A DNA stretch of 38,620 nucleotides. It comes from Bacteroidota bacterium. Lineage in GTDB: Bacteria > Bacteroidota > Bacteroidia > Bacteroidales > JADFUO01. Under the pieces are notes generated by a model. It searched no databases. It had not been told where the DNA came from and saw only the letters and a list, made by a program, of their open reading frames with translations. The stretch is taken from assembly GCA_030622635.1 (NCBI GenBank), contig JAUXFX010000007.1, forward strand, positions 1-38,620, in the 5' to 3' direction. Positions 18,718-28,307 of this stretch are shown piece after piece. How positions within the stretch are numbered: position 1 is the stretch's first letter; the number at the start of each line of letters is the position of its first letter. The translations under genes and the position numbers were made by a program.

Positions 18718-19791
18718 CTAATTAAAATAAAACTCACCCGGAATAATTCCAACTTTAAACGAATCAACAGCAGTACCGGTAACTGCATTATATCTAAAAA
18801 ACCATCCGTCCTGAACAAAATCAAGTGGGTCGGTAGCGTAAATATACTCTGTTGAATTATCAAATCCCAAACCATAAAAACCGGCAGGACGATCAATCAA
18901 TAATGTTAAATTTAATTCTGTTGAATTAATATCAAAGCTATAAACTCCACCGGGATATTTATAATACAAAATATTTTCATTCTTATTTATTATTAGTTTT
19001 TCGGGATGTTCTGATGTTGTGGGGAAAGCAAAATCCTCTTCAATTGAATAATCATCAGGATTAATACAAATAAAATGACCTTCGGTATCATCCGGCTGCG
19101 GCCAGCCATTCCATCCGTTACCTGAACACATAACCCAAACTTTGCCGTTCATATCAAGTTGAATCCCAGTTGGCTTTTTTTCAACATTAATTGTTGCTAT
19201 TACATTATCTGTTTGAGTATCAATAACTGTAATTGTACTATCAATACCAAATCCGCCCTGATTTAATACAAAAACTTTGTTTCCGGACAAAAGCATTTTT
19301 TCAGGACCTGTTCCTGTCGGAATTGTTTTTATTTCTGTATTAGTATTCAAATCTATAACCGATACAACATTATTCCAGCTTGTAACATAAGCTTTAGTAT
19401 TGTTAATGCCTAAAAAATATCTCGGCAAAACTATACCTTCAATAGTAGCTGTTGAAACAAAATCTTTTTCATCAACAACTTCAATTTTATTTGCATTATT
19501 TACAACAATATACGCCTTTTCATTAAATACTTCAATTGACTGAACAATGTTTCCCAAAACTTCACCATTTACTTGTTCAAAAACATTATTCAAAACTTTT
19601 AAACTGTCCCTGTAAAAAATACTTACAGTACCTGTCCCGGTCTGAAACGGTCCTTCATTTGCAATAAATACCCTGTTGTCGGATATTTGCGGAATTGGTG
19701 CCGGTTCATCTTTATCTTTTTTACAACCGGTAATTGTAGCAATTAAAATACTACTGATAATTAATAACTGTGTAATTTTCATTTTTTTCAT
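18718..19791 (-). CDS. BtuG-like / YncE-like seven-bladed beta-propeller surface lipoprotein, probable cobalamin-binding partner
   Basis: Lipobox IATITGCKKDKDE; repeated VSVIDLNTNTEIKTIPTGTGPEKMLLSGNKVFVLNQGG blades; overlaps the 3' end of a riboswitch-controlled TonB receptor gene. Confidence 0.82.
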   Translation of the reverse strand: MKKMKITQLLIISSILIATITGCKKDKDEPAPIPQISDNRVFIANEGPFQTGTGTVSIFYRDSLKVLNNVFEQVNGEVLGNIVQSIEVFNEKAYIVVNNANKIEVVDEKDFVSTATIEGIVLPRYFLGINNTKAYVTSWNNVVSVIDLNTNTEIKTIPTGTGPEKMLLSGNKVFVLNQGGFGIDSTITVIDTQTDNVIATINVEKKPTGIQLDMNGKVWVMCSGNGWNGWPQPDDTEGHFICINPDDYSIEEDFAFPTTSEHPEKLIINKNENILYYKYPGGVYSFDINSTELNLTLLIDRPAGFYGLGFDNSTEYIYATDPLDFVQDGWFFRYNAVTGTAVDSFKVGIIPGEFYFN

Positions 19792-21700
19792 AATAATTAA
19801 TTTTAAGGTTTAACAATATATTTATTGATCTTCCAGGCATTTGCCTGTATTTAATTGCCTGATAATTTACATTCCAAAGATTATTTATGTTAATCTGAAG
19901 ATTTAAAGCACTACTTTTAAAATGAAATTCCTTTGATATGCTGAAATTTCCTAATGAATAAGCAGGGACAAAGTCTTTATTATCCCTGCTTGTATAACTT
20001 TTCCCTGTATAATTTTGATTATAGGAAAGACTAAAAGTTCTGTAATCAAAACTTATTTGCACAAAGAAATTATGTAAAGGAGTATATATTAATTGTTTTT
20101 TATAAGTGTTATCATTGCCGGATAATTTTTTTTGATTAGTTGATTTTGAATATGTGTAGCCCTCTGAAAGATTTATTCCAAGATTATTGAAATTTAATTT
20201 AGTTTTTCCGGAAAATTCAAATCCCCTTGCCCATACTTTTTGAATGTTATCAGGCGTCCAGAAATTATAAACACTATCGGGATGCCAGATAATCCAGTTG
20301 TCAACCGATGAACTGTAAGCCGTTAATACAAATTCGGAATAATATAATTTATTACTTTTATTTTCGATTTTAAAAATAATGCTTGCTTCCTCGTTCCAGC
20401 TTATTTCGGGTTTAAGGTTTTCATTACCGCCGGGTTGCCAGTAGCGATCGTTAAGAGTTGGTGCCCTGAAATTTCTTGAAATATTAATTTTACCATAAAT
20501 AATTTTCCAGATTTTTCCTTCAAATCCCAATGAAGGATTAAGCTGTGCAACATACCCCTGAATAAACTCCTGCCTGATATTTAGGTTTGACAACCAGTTT
20601 ATTTTTGGTATCTTTTGCTGAAAAGAAAGAAAAACTGCAAACAGGTTCTGTTGTTTAATTCCATTATAATATTGTACATCAGCATTATTAAATGTAAAAT
20701 TTGCTCCTATGTTGACAACAGAATTTTTCCAAAAACTTTTCTTTAGCTCAAATTCGGAAATTAATTTGTTTGTTTTAATTACTGAATTAATATCACAAAC
20801 ACTATCTACATAATTCAGGTAATCAAAAAAATAAGCTGCTTTTGCAGTTAACAAACCATTATTAATGTTTTTTAACCAATAAACCGAAGAGCGAACAGAT
20901 TTATCAATCTGATAAGCCGAAAAGTTTGCGGTTGTCAGGGTTGGAGGTATTTCCCTGTTGGCATATTGAAACCATATACTTGCTTTCAAATATTGTTTGT
21001 TTGAAAATTGCCTGCTTAATTCCTGTATAATTCCAAAATTTGTTAATGCAGCATTTTTCTGGTATTCAATTTTATCATTATTTTCAAATGGAAAATCATT
21101 TTTTTGTTTATTAAAAATAACTCCTGTTGACGAATTCCAATTTTTATTTGAGAATGTTGCCTTTAACTGTGCTGAATATTTTTGGAAGCTTCCATAAGAA
21201 ACTCCGGCATCAATTCCGGTATATTTACTAAAAACCGGCGAATTATTCAAATGAATGCTTCCTCCGATATTTCCGCTTCCATATAAGGAGCTTGTACCTC
21301 CGTTTTGGATTTTAATTGATTTAAAGAAAAATACAGGAATTAATGAAAGGTCAACAATTGCAATATTAGGCGGGTCAATAGCAAAACCGTTCCAGAAAAA
21401 ACCTGTCTGACTTGCTGATGTTCCCCTGAATGAAATAGTAGCAAGACTGCCTTGCCCATAAGATTTAATATACAGAGGAGTTTGTTCGGTTAAAAGCTGG
21501 CTCAACGATGATGTTCTGTGCCTTTCGATTACAACAGAATCTATGTTGGTTATATTCAATCCTGTTGAAAAATCATTTAATCTGCCGGCACTGATATTTA
21601 CTTCTGATAACTGATAAACCGTATCAATTGTATTACTTTGAGAATGTAATTGTATTGAAAACAATACGACAAAAAATATTAATATAAAACGTATTAACAT
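19751..21700 (-). CDS. btuB: TonB-dependent outer-membrane receptor, BtuB-like
   Basis: Plug domain VYQLSEVNISAGRLNDFSTGLNITNIDSVVIERHRTSSLSQLLTEQTPLYIKSYGQGSLATISFRGTSASQTGFFWNGFAI; preceded by a cobalamin riboswitch. Confidence 0.85.
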   Translation of the reverse strand: MLIRFILIFFVVLFSIQLHSQSNTIDTVYQLSEVNISAGRLNDFSTGLNITNIDSVVIERHRTSSLSQLLTEQTPLYIKSYGQGSLATISFRGTSASQTGFFWNGFAIDPPNIAIVDLSLIPVFFFKSIKIQNGGTSSLYGSGNIGGSIHLNNSPVFSKYTGIDAGVSYGSFQKYSAQLKATFSNKNWNSSTGVIFNKQKNDFPFENNDKIEYQKNAALTNFGIIQELSRQFSNKQYLKASIWFQYANREIPPTLTTANFSAYQIDKSVRSSVYWLKNINNGLLTAKAAYFFDYLNYVDSVCDINSVIKTNKLISEFELKKSFWKNSVVNIGANFTFNNADVQYYNGIKQQNLFAVFLSFQQKIPKINWLSNLNIRQEFIQGYVAQLNPSLGFEGKIWKIIYGKINISRNFRAPTLNDRYWQPGGNENLKPEISWNEEASIIFKIENKSNKLYYSEFVLTAYSSSVDNWIIWHPDSVYNFWTPDNIQKVWARGFEFSGKTKLNFNNLGINLSEGYTYSKSTNQKKLSGNDNTYKKQLIYTPLHNFFVQISFDYRTFSLSYNQNYTGKSYTSRDNKDFVPAYSLGNFSISKEFHFKSSALNLQININNLWNVNYQAIKYRQMPGRSINILLNLKINYYEKNENYTVINYQ

Positions 21701-21929
21701 TGTATTTGATTCTTTGTTGGTTTTAAATATAGTTCAAAATTAAAACCAAATTCGTTGAGAATTAATAAACAGTTGCGGGTTACCTATTACGGGTTGTTTA
21801 AAAACTCGAAACACGCAACTCGCAACTCGCAACTGTATTCAAAACCTTAGGAAATAAACCGGAATAAATTTATGTTTGAAAAATTTACTCATTGCCTTTT
21901 AACCCGAAAGCTTTGAAATTTTTAATAAA

Positions 21930-22115
21930 AATGGCAGGTCTTCTGACTTACTCCCCTTTTGAATGCCTTCCCATCTAACAATTAACAGACAGTGACAAGA
22001 GAACTTCAAAAAGTTGAAAAGAGCTTACAGCAGCGGGAACTGTTCAGGACTTTCACCTGATTCCCTATTATGTTTTATTTCTAAGAAGCAGAAATAAAAA
22101 CACCATTAATTTGTG
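21930..22115 (-). ncRNA. Cobalamin (B12) riboswitch
   Basis: On the minus strand: AATAGGGAATCAGGTGAAAGTCCTGAACAGTTCCCGCTGCTGTAAGCTC...CACTGTCTG...GGGAAGGCA...AAGTCAGAAGACCTGCC, matching the conserved B12-box core. Confidence 0.93.
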
Positions 22116-22203
22116 CAAATATATAAAAATTTAAATTATAAATGAAAAATTTTAAATTAAAAAACCTTATGGAATAATATATAAATTATAACAATGATAA
22201 TTT

Positions 22204-22287
22204 GTTTGACGTTTGACGTTTGATGTTTGATGTTTGACGTTTGACGTTTGATGTTTGATGTTTGACGTTTGACGTTTGATGTTTGAT
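22204..22287. repeat. Twelve 7-bp units GTTTGAY in a CCTT-CCTT-CCTT higher-order pattern (3 x 28 bp)
   Basis: (gtttgac gtttgac gtttgat gtttgat) x3 read directly. Confidence 0.95.
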
Positions 22288-22568
22288 GTTTATTAAAAAA
22301 TTTCAGTCATTCAGTCCGGAATAATATGTAATATTTAATTGCTTTTCATACTGCATTTGAAGAAGCTGGTAAGCGGTTAAAAACAAACAAGCTACTGTTG
22401 ATTCTAACTGGATAAAATATCTTGAAATTAGTATAAGCCAGTAAATAGTTCATAACCGCTAACCAGCTTTACCATTAACTGATTTAATTCAACCTTTAAC
22501 TGATTCATAGTTGACAAAAATTGAATTTATTTTGTATATTGCAATTTCTTTCCTAAAATAATCTTATC

Positions 22569-25163
22569 ATGAAAAAAATTAAAATTTTATTTCTTTCATT
22601 AGCATGTTTCTTAAATGTTAATATTTCTATTTCCCAAACCATTTGGCAACGTGTAAATCCATCAATACCCCTTATTGATTTAAATGATGTGTTTTTTGTA
22701 AATGATCAGCAAGCTTGGGCTGTTGGAGATGATGGCTTAGTTATTAAAACTATTGACGCTGGAGTTACCTGGCAGGAACAAAATTATTTTAACACAAATA
22801 ATCATACCAATGTATTTTTTGTTAATGAAAGTTTTGGCTGGATTATAGGTTATTATTCAAATGTTTACAAAACTATAAATGGTGGTGAAGAATGGAATAA
22901 AGTAATTGTAGATAGTAATAATTATACTTATTATTATTCAATTTATTTTATTGACGAAAATACAGGTTGGACAGGAAACTCTTATGGAGGTATCTATAAA
23001 ACAATGGATGGAGGACAAGTATGGAATTTCCAAAATTCTAACAGCACCTCTCGTATTAAAAAATTATTTTTTATTGATGAAAATACAGGATGGGCAATTA
23101 CAGGAAAGACAGAGCTATTAAAAACCACTAATGGAGGACAGGAATGGATTAAAACGGAATTTGTGGAATATGGAAATCTTTTTTATGATATTTTTTTTAT
23201 TAATGAATTAAAAGGTTGGGTTGGAGCTTATAACGGTTTTTTATTAAAAACAAATAACGGAGGAGAAAATTGGGATACGGTTTTTTTAAATACAAATAAA
23301 AGTATAATAAAAGTGCAATTCTTTGACAATAATAATGGTAAAGCATTAACTAAAAATGAATGTTTCATTACAACAGATGGAGGTGAGAACTGGACAATAA
23401 TACAATTTGGCGGATATGAAGACATAAATGCTGCATATTTTGTCAATGAAAATTTTGGATGTGCAGTTGGTGAAAACGGGAAAGTGTTTCATACTTATGA
23501 CGGTGGTTATGTCTGGGAACAATATTATCCGGGTACTATTGAAGCTCTTAGTAGCATTTGTGTTGCAGATGAAAATAAAGTTTATGCAGTAGGGAGTAAT
23601 GGGACTATAGTATTTAGTGATAATGCAGGTGAATCATGGTTTGACCAAAATTCAAATACCACAGAGTTTTTGAATGATGTTTGTTTTATTGATGAAAATA
23701 CAGGTTGGGTTATTGGCAACTCAAGTACAGTATTATATACAAGCAATGGTGGAACTGACTGGATTACAAAATATATTTATACTTATAAAGATTTAAACGC
23801 AATTACATTTACTAATCCTGAAACAGGATGGATAACAGGTAATTCCGGTATTATTTTTAAGACTATTGATTCCGGTGAAAATTGGCTTGAACAATCATCC
23901 GGTATAACAACTGATTTTAATGATATTGAATTTATTGACACTGAAAATGGATGGATCGTAGGTGACAACGGGATTATTATGCATACCTCTGACGGAGGAA
24001 CTAATTGGATAATTCAGGATACGGTTGGAGATAAGCCCTTAAACTCTGTATGCTTTGTTGATCAAAATAAGGGTTGGATTGCAGGATATGATTATATTTT
24101 GAATACAATAAATGGCGGTGATGAATGGACAATTCAATACACTTCAAGTTTTTCCCCACGTCTTTACTCAATAATATTTACAGATGATTTAAACGGCTGG
24201 GTTTGTGGCAGAAAAATTGCCTTGCATACTACAAATGGAGGTTTAAACTGGGTTGAACAAAACACAGGTACAGGTGTACACGAGTTTTTATATAGTATAA
24301 CTTTTATTGATAATCAAAACGGGTATATTGCAGGAGCAAATGGCAACGTATTATTTACAAATAATGGCACATGTCTTGCTCCATATATAATCCAGAAGCC
24401 TGGAGATACGGTTGTTTGTACAGGCGGTGAAATCTCAATTGAATTGGATGTAATCGGAACTTCATTAAACTTCCAATGGTTTAATACAGGGGATTCTGTT
24501 TCGGGTGCAACAACAAACACCCTAATTATAAATCCTGTTACTGTTTATGATGCCGGTTTGTATAATTGCCAAATTTTTAATGAAGGAGGATCAATAATGA
24601 GTGGTATTTTTATGCTTACGGTTATGACTCCTCCTGAAATTACCGGACATCCCACAGACATTACAGCTAATATCAATACTTATATTACATTTAATTTAGC
24701 AGTAACAGGAACATTGCCTTTTTTTTATCAATGGCAAAAAAATGGAGTTGACATTCCCGGAGGTAATTTTCATATCTATCCAATTGAATCAGTCCAATTA
24801 AGCGATACCGGCTATTATAGTTGCAGGATTATTAATGATTGTGATACGGTATATACTGATGCTGCTAAATTAACTGTAATTGATAATACTGGAATTAATG
24901 AAATGGATATTAGTCAATGCATTAATATTTTTCCAAACCCTGCTTCCAACGAAATATTTATTAAATTCAATAAAATATTTTGGAATGAATATGTTCAAAT
25001 ATCTGTTTTTGATATAATGGGTAATAATATCCATCTGATAAAATACAGAGCAGATAATAATAATGTTTTAAAAATCAATTGTACGAATTTCCCCGGAGGA
25101 ATTTATTTTTTAAAAGTTCAGGATAAAAAAATGTCAGTAATGAAAAAAATTATTTTATTATAA
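22569..25163 (+). CDS. YCF48/BNR-repeat beta-propeller protein with Ig-like domains and T9SS sorting domain
   Basis: Many FFVNENFGWIVGxxGxIxKTxDGGxxW repeats; Ig-like FQWFNTGDSVSGATTNTLIINPVTVYDAGLYNCQIFNEGG; C-terminal NIFPNPASNEIFIKF. Confidence 0.92.
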   Translation: MKKIKILFLSLACFLNVNISISQTIWQRVNPSIPLIDLNDVFFVNDQQAWAVGDDGLVIKTIDAGVTWQEQNYFNTNNHTNVFFVNESFGWIIGYYSNVYKTINGGEEWNKVIVDSNNYTYYYSIYFIDENTGWTGNSYGGIYKTMDGGQVWNFQNSNSTSRIKKLFFIDENTGWAITGKTELLKTTNGGQEWIKTEFVEYGNLFYDIFFINELKGWVGAYNGFLLKTNNGGENWDTVFLNTNKSIIKVQFFDNNNGKALTKNECFITTDGGENWTIIQFGGYEDINAAYFVNENFGCAVGENGKVFHTYDGGYVWEQYYPGTIEALSSICVADENKVYAVGSNGTIVFSDNAGESWFDQNSNTTEFLNDVCFIDENTGWVIGNSSTVLYTSNGGTDWITKYIYTYKDLNAITFTNPETGWITGNSGIIFKTIDSGENWLEQSSGITTDFNDIEFIDTENGWIVGDNGIIMHTSDGGTNWIIQDTVGDKPLNSVCFVDQNKGWIAGYDYILNTINGGDEWTIQYTSSFSPRLYSIIFTDDLNGWVCGRKIALHTTNGGLNWVEQNTGTGVHEFLYSITFIDNQNGYIAGANGNVLFTNNGTCLAPYIIQKPGDTVVCTGGEISIELDVIGTSLNFQWFNTGDSVSGATTNTLIINPVTVYDAGLYNCQIFNEGGSIMSGIFMLTVMTPPEITGHPTDITANINTYITFNLAVTGTLPFFYQWQKNGVDIPGGNFHIYPIESVQLSDTGYYSCRIINDCDTVYTDAAKLTVIDNTGINEMDISQCINIFPNPASNEIFIKFNKIFWNEYVQISVFDIMGNNIHLIKYRADNNNVLKINCTNFPGGIYFLKVQDKKMSVMKKIILL

Positions 25164-25164
25164 T

Positions 25165-25320
25165 TGAGTATGGTCTAAAAAGAAAAAATTAAAATGATAG
25201 CCATCCATACGGACTAGCTTCGCTTCGTACGGATGACTTTATTAATTAATTGATACACAGTTCTATTTTTCTGATGAATTTTGAAGATTAGTCATCCGAT
25301 GGCTTTTAAAACTGGTCTCA
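25165..25320 (+). mobile_element. MITE-like element, copy II (156 bp) with TGAG...CTCA termini and TAAT target duplication
   Basis: Homologous to 5663-5794 (reverse orientation); flanking TAAT at 25161-25164 and 25321-25324; ~24-bp internal insertion CATACGGACTAGCTTCGCTTCGTAC. Confidence 0.78.
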
Positions 25321-25340
25321 TAATTAAAAAACCAATAAAA

Positions 25341-27686
25341 ATGAAAATAAAATATTTATTAATTGCAGCAATGTTTTGTATCGCAACTATTAATAATAAT
25401 GCACAAAACAATCCACCAGTTGCCGTAAACGACAGCAGTATTGTGATTTATAATTATCCATACAATACTACTATCCAATTTAACGTCCTTTTAAATGATT
25501 ACGACCCTGATGGCGATCCAATAAAAATTGCCGAAGTTTTTCAACAGGGGAATGGAGAATATTTTAATTATACTGATAGTACAATTATATATACTATCAA
25601 TAGTTTATTTGAAGTCGTTTTTCAATACCGAGTTTGTGAAACAATAGATACAAGCTCATTATCCAACCGGGCATATTTATACATAAACCCGCAAATGGAT
25701 ATAAATGCGCCGATAGCGAGAAATGATACAATTATTTGTGTGCCGGGTTATCTTGCAACGGCGAATGTCTTGTTAAACGATTATGATCCAAATGGAGACT
25801 CTTTTTATCTGTATAGAAATAATAATATAATTTACGATAGCACTATTGAAATAATAATAAATTTTAATGAATACTACACTTTATATAAAGGATATAAAAA
25901 AAGATACTATTTAATAACTGAAGATACTAACAATATCTATAATTTATTTGACTATGGATTATTATATTATAAAATTGATAATATTAATTTCTATGATTCA
26001 CTAAATATCAACAATGTTAATGCCCGTTTCAATTGTTTCGGTAACCATTTCTGGGATTTACCGGGTGGTACCGGTGCAAAATATTTTGTTCCCAACGGCA
26101 GCACTAAAACTTCAATTTTCTCAAACTCATTCTGGATAGGAGGACTTGATGAAAATGATAATATTCATCTGGCAGGTGAGAGATACAGGCAGATAGGTGA
26201 AGATTACTGGCATGGTCCCGTTTCCAATATTTATGATTCGATTTATGATGCAAAATGGTTTAAAATATGGAAGCTAACAAAACAAGAAATTAATTATCAT
26301 AAGGCACACTGGTGGGAAAGCGGTTACGCACCAATTGAAAATATATTAACCTGGCCCGGAAATGGTAATGAATCAGCCGGTCAGCTTGCACAATTGGCGC
26401 CGTATTATGATAAAAATAATGACGGAATTTACGAACCAATGGATGGCGATTACCCTGTGATAAAAGGAGACCAGGCATTGTTTTTCATTTTTAATGATGC
26501 AAGAGATTATCATTCCGAAACCGGTGGATTACCTCTTGGAATTGAGATACATGCTATGGCTTATGCTTTTGATACTCCTGATGATTCTGCTTTATGGAAT
26601 ACTACATTTTTACATTATGATATCATAAACCGTTCCGATACAACTTATCACGATACTTACATGGGTGTTTTTACTGATATTAATCTTGGTTATGCCTGGG
26701 ATGACTATGTTCAATGCGATGTTCAAAGAGGTTTCTACTTTGTATATAACGGATTAGAGATAGATGGCAGTGGCGAACCCGAAGCATATGGAGCACATCC
26801 ACCTGCACAAGGTGTATTGTTTTTAGGAGGACCCTTTATGGATAATGATGGGATTGATAACCCGAAATACGACATCAATAACCAGCAAATATGTGATGTA
26901 AGCATTAATGGTTTGGACTTTGGCGATACAATTATTGATAATGAAAGGCTGGGAATGACCGGGTTTTTTTATTATACTAGTTCTTGCGGTGTGCAAGGTG
27001 AACCTCATTTTGCCTCTGATTATTATAATTTAATGAAGGGTTATTGGAAAGACAATACCAAGTGTTTATATGGTGGTAATGGACATATTAATTCAGGCGC
27101 TTTGGGGCCTGAGTGTGAGTTCATGTTACCGGGTGATTCAGATACATGTAACTGGGGGACAAACGGAATGCTACCTTTTGGAGGGTTTAATCAGAATGGT
27201 CTATACTGGACAGAGGAGACCATTTGGAGTAATCCTTCCCACAAGATAGGGCTTGGATCATCAGGTCCTTTTACTTTTAAACCGGGAGATGTGCAGCAGA
27301 TAGATATTGCTTTTGTCTGGGCAAGAGATTATAATGGTACACCCTGGTCCTCTGTTGAATTGCTGAAAGAATATTGCAATTATATTAAAGATAAATTCGA
27401 AAATGATTATAATTTCTTTTCAAGCATAAATAATAATTTTATTACTGATAATAACATTCTGTTGTTTCCTAACCCTGTATCTGATTTTTTTACCGTTAAA
27501 TTATCTCATAAAATAACAAATGGAACTTATGCTGTATTTAATGTTTTGGGCGAAAATGTTATTTCAGGAAAAATTACCGGTAAAAACAGTTTCAGGATAA
27601 ATACAATAAACCTGCATAAGGGATTGTTTATTATTAAAATCAATGATGGAAAATATAATTATATAGCTAAGTTTATAAAAAAATAA
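25341..27686 (+). CDS. T9SS-sorted secreted protein with tandem cadherin-like (NDYDPDGD) domains; true start likely ATG 25341, not the TTG 25281 of the track
   Basis: MKIKYLLIAAMFCIATINNNAQ signal peptide; VLLNDYDPDGDPIKI and VLLNDYDPNGDSFYL; C-terminal LFPNPVSDFFTVKL. Confidence 0.88.
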   Translation: MKIKYLLIAAMFCIATINNNAQNNPPVAVNDSSIVIYNYPYNTTIQFNVLLNDYDPDGDPIKIAEVFQQGNGEYFNYTDSTIIYTINSLFEVVFQYRVCETIDTSSLSNRAYLYINPQMDINAPIARNDTIICVPGYLATANVLLNDYDPNGDSFYLYRNNNIIYDSTIEIIINFNEYYTLYKGYKKRYYLITEDTNNIYNLFDYGLLYYKIDNINFYDSLNINNVNARFNCFGNHFWDLPGGTGAKYFVPNGSTKTSIFSNSFWIGGLDENDNIHLAGERYRQIGEDYWHGPVSNIYDSIYDAKWFKIWKLTKQEINYHKAHWWESGYAPIENILTWPGNGNESAGQLAQLAPYYDKNNDGIYEPMDGDYPVIKGDQALFFIFNDARDYHSETGGLPLGIEIHAMAYAFDTPDDSALWNTTFLHYDIINRSDTTYHDTYMGVFTDINLGYAWDDYVQCDVQRGFYFVYNGLEIDGSGEPEAYGAHPPAQGVLFLGGPFMDNDGIDNPKYDINNQQICDVSINGLDFGDTIIDNERLGMTGFFYYTSSCGVQGEPHFASDYYNLMKGYWKDNTKCLYGGNGHINSGALGPECEFMLPGDSDTCNWGTNGMLPFGGFNQNGLYWTEETIWSNPSHKIGLGSSGPFTFKPGDVQQIDIAFVWARDYNGTPWSSVELLKEYCNYIKDKFENDYNFFSSINNNFITDNNILLFPNPVSDFFTVKLSHKITNGTYAVFNVLGENVISGKITGKNSFRINTINLHKGLFIIKINDGKYNYIAKFIKK

Positions 27687-27825
27687 TCTTTACTGAATCA
27701 TAAAAAGCATTTTATATCTTAATATTTAAAATAAAAAATTATTCAACTTTTTGCTAAATACAAATTTTTAAGTATTTTTACCACATAAAAATATTTTACT
27801 CAATCTTATAAAAAAACTGTTTTAT

Positions 27826-28062
27826 ATGAAACTGATTAAGAAACTGTTAGCTTTAATTATAATTACAATATTTTCAGCCGGTATTTTAATTTCATGTTCG
27901 GGATCAAAAAATTCCTGCGGAGGTCTTATTCCTGATTACAAAAAAAAATCCAATTTTAAAAAGACATCAACAAGCAGAAAAAATTTAGCAAAACATTCAA
28001 CTCCGGTACGAAAAAAATATATCATCAAGTATAAACATAAAAATATTCTCGGACATAAATAG
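27826..28062 (+). CDS. Small basic lipoprotein of unknown function
   Basis: Signal/lipobox SAGILISCSGSKNSC then Lys-rich tail. Confidence 0.65.
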   Translation: MKLIKKLLALIIITIFSAGILISCSGSKNSCGGLIPDYKKKSNFKKTSTSRKNLAKHSTPVRKKYIIKYKHKNILGHK

Positions 28063-28129
28063 TGTTTGCAAGGACTAAATAAGTTACTTGTTGACTTCTT
28101 ATCAACCTAAAAGCAGAAATTTCCTGATA

Positions 28130-28160
28130 CTCATCCGATGACTCCAGGTCATCGGATGAG
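28130..28160. terminator. Perfect hairpin CTCATCCGATGAC-TCCAG-GTCATCGGATGAG
   Basis: 13-bp perfect stem, 5-nt loop; downstream of the small lipoprotein gene. Confidence 0.6.
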
Positions 28161-28273
28161 TTAAATAACATCATTCCACAATTCCATAAAACAATTAATC
28201 ACTGAACATCTAAATTTTTTTATGTAAATCATCAATAATCCATTAGTTTCTTCATTATTTCAAAAAATTTTCG

Positions 28274-28281
28274 TATATTTG
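28274..28281 (+). promoter_or_regulatory. Bacteroidetes -7 element TATATTTG upstream of the KamA-family gene
   Basis: TAnnTTTG match 27 bp upstream of ATG 28308. Confidence 0.5.
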
Positions 28282-28307
28282 TAAAATAACAAATAACTAA
28301 ATCTAAA

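Noticed and set aside
22204-22287. Possible CRISPR array
   Set aside because: 7-bp head-to-tail units with no spacers and no cas genes in the window.
25281-25340. N-terminal extension of the 25.3-kb protein (TTG start)
   Set aside because: Lies inside the MITE-like element; the ATG at 25341 gives a proper signal peptide.
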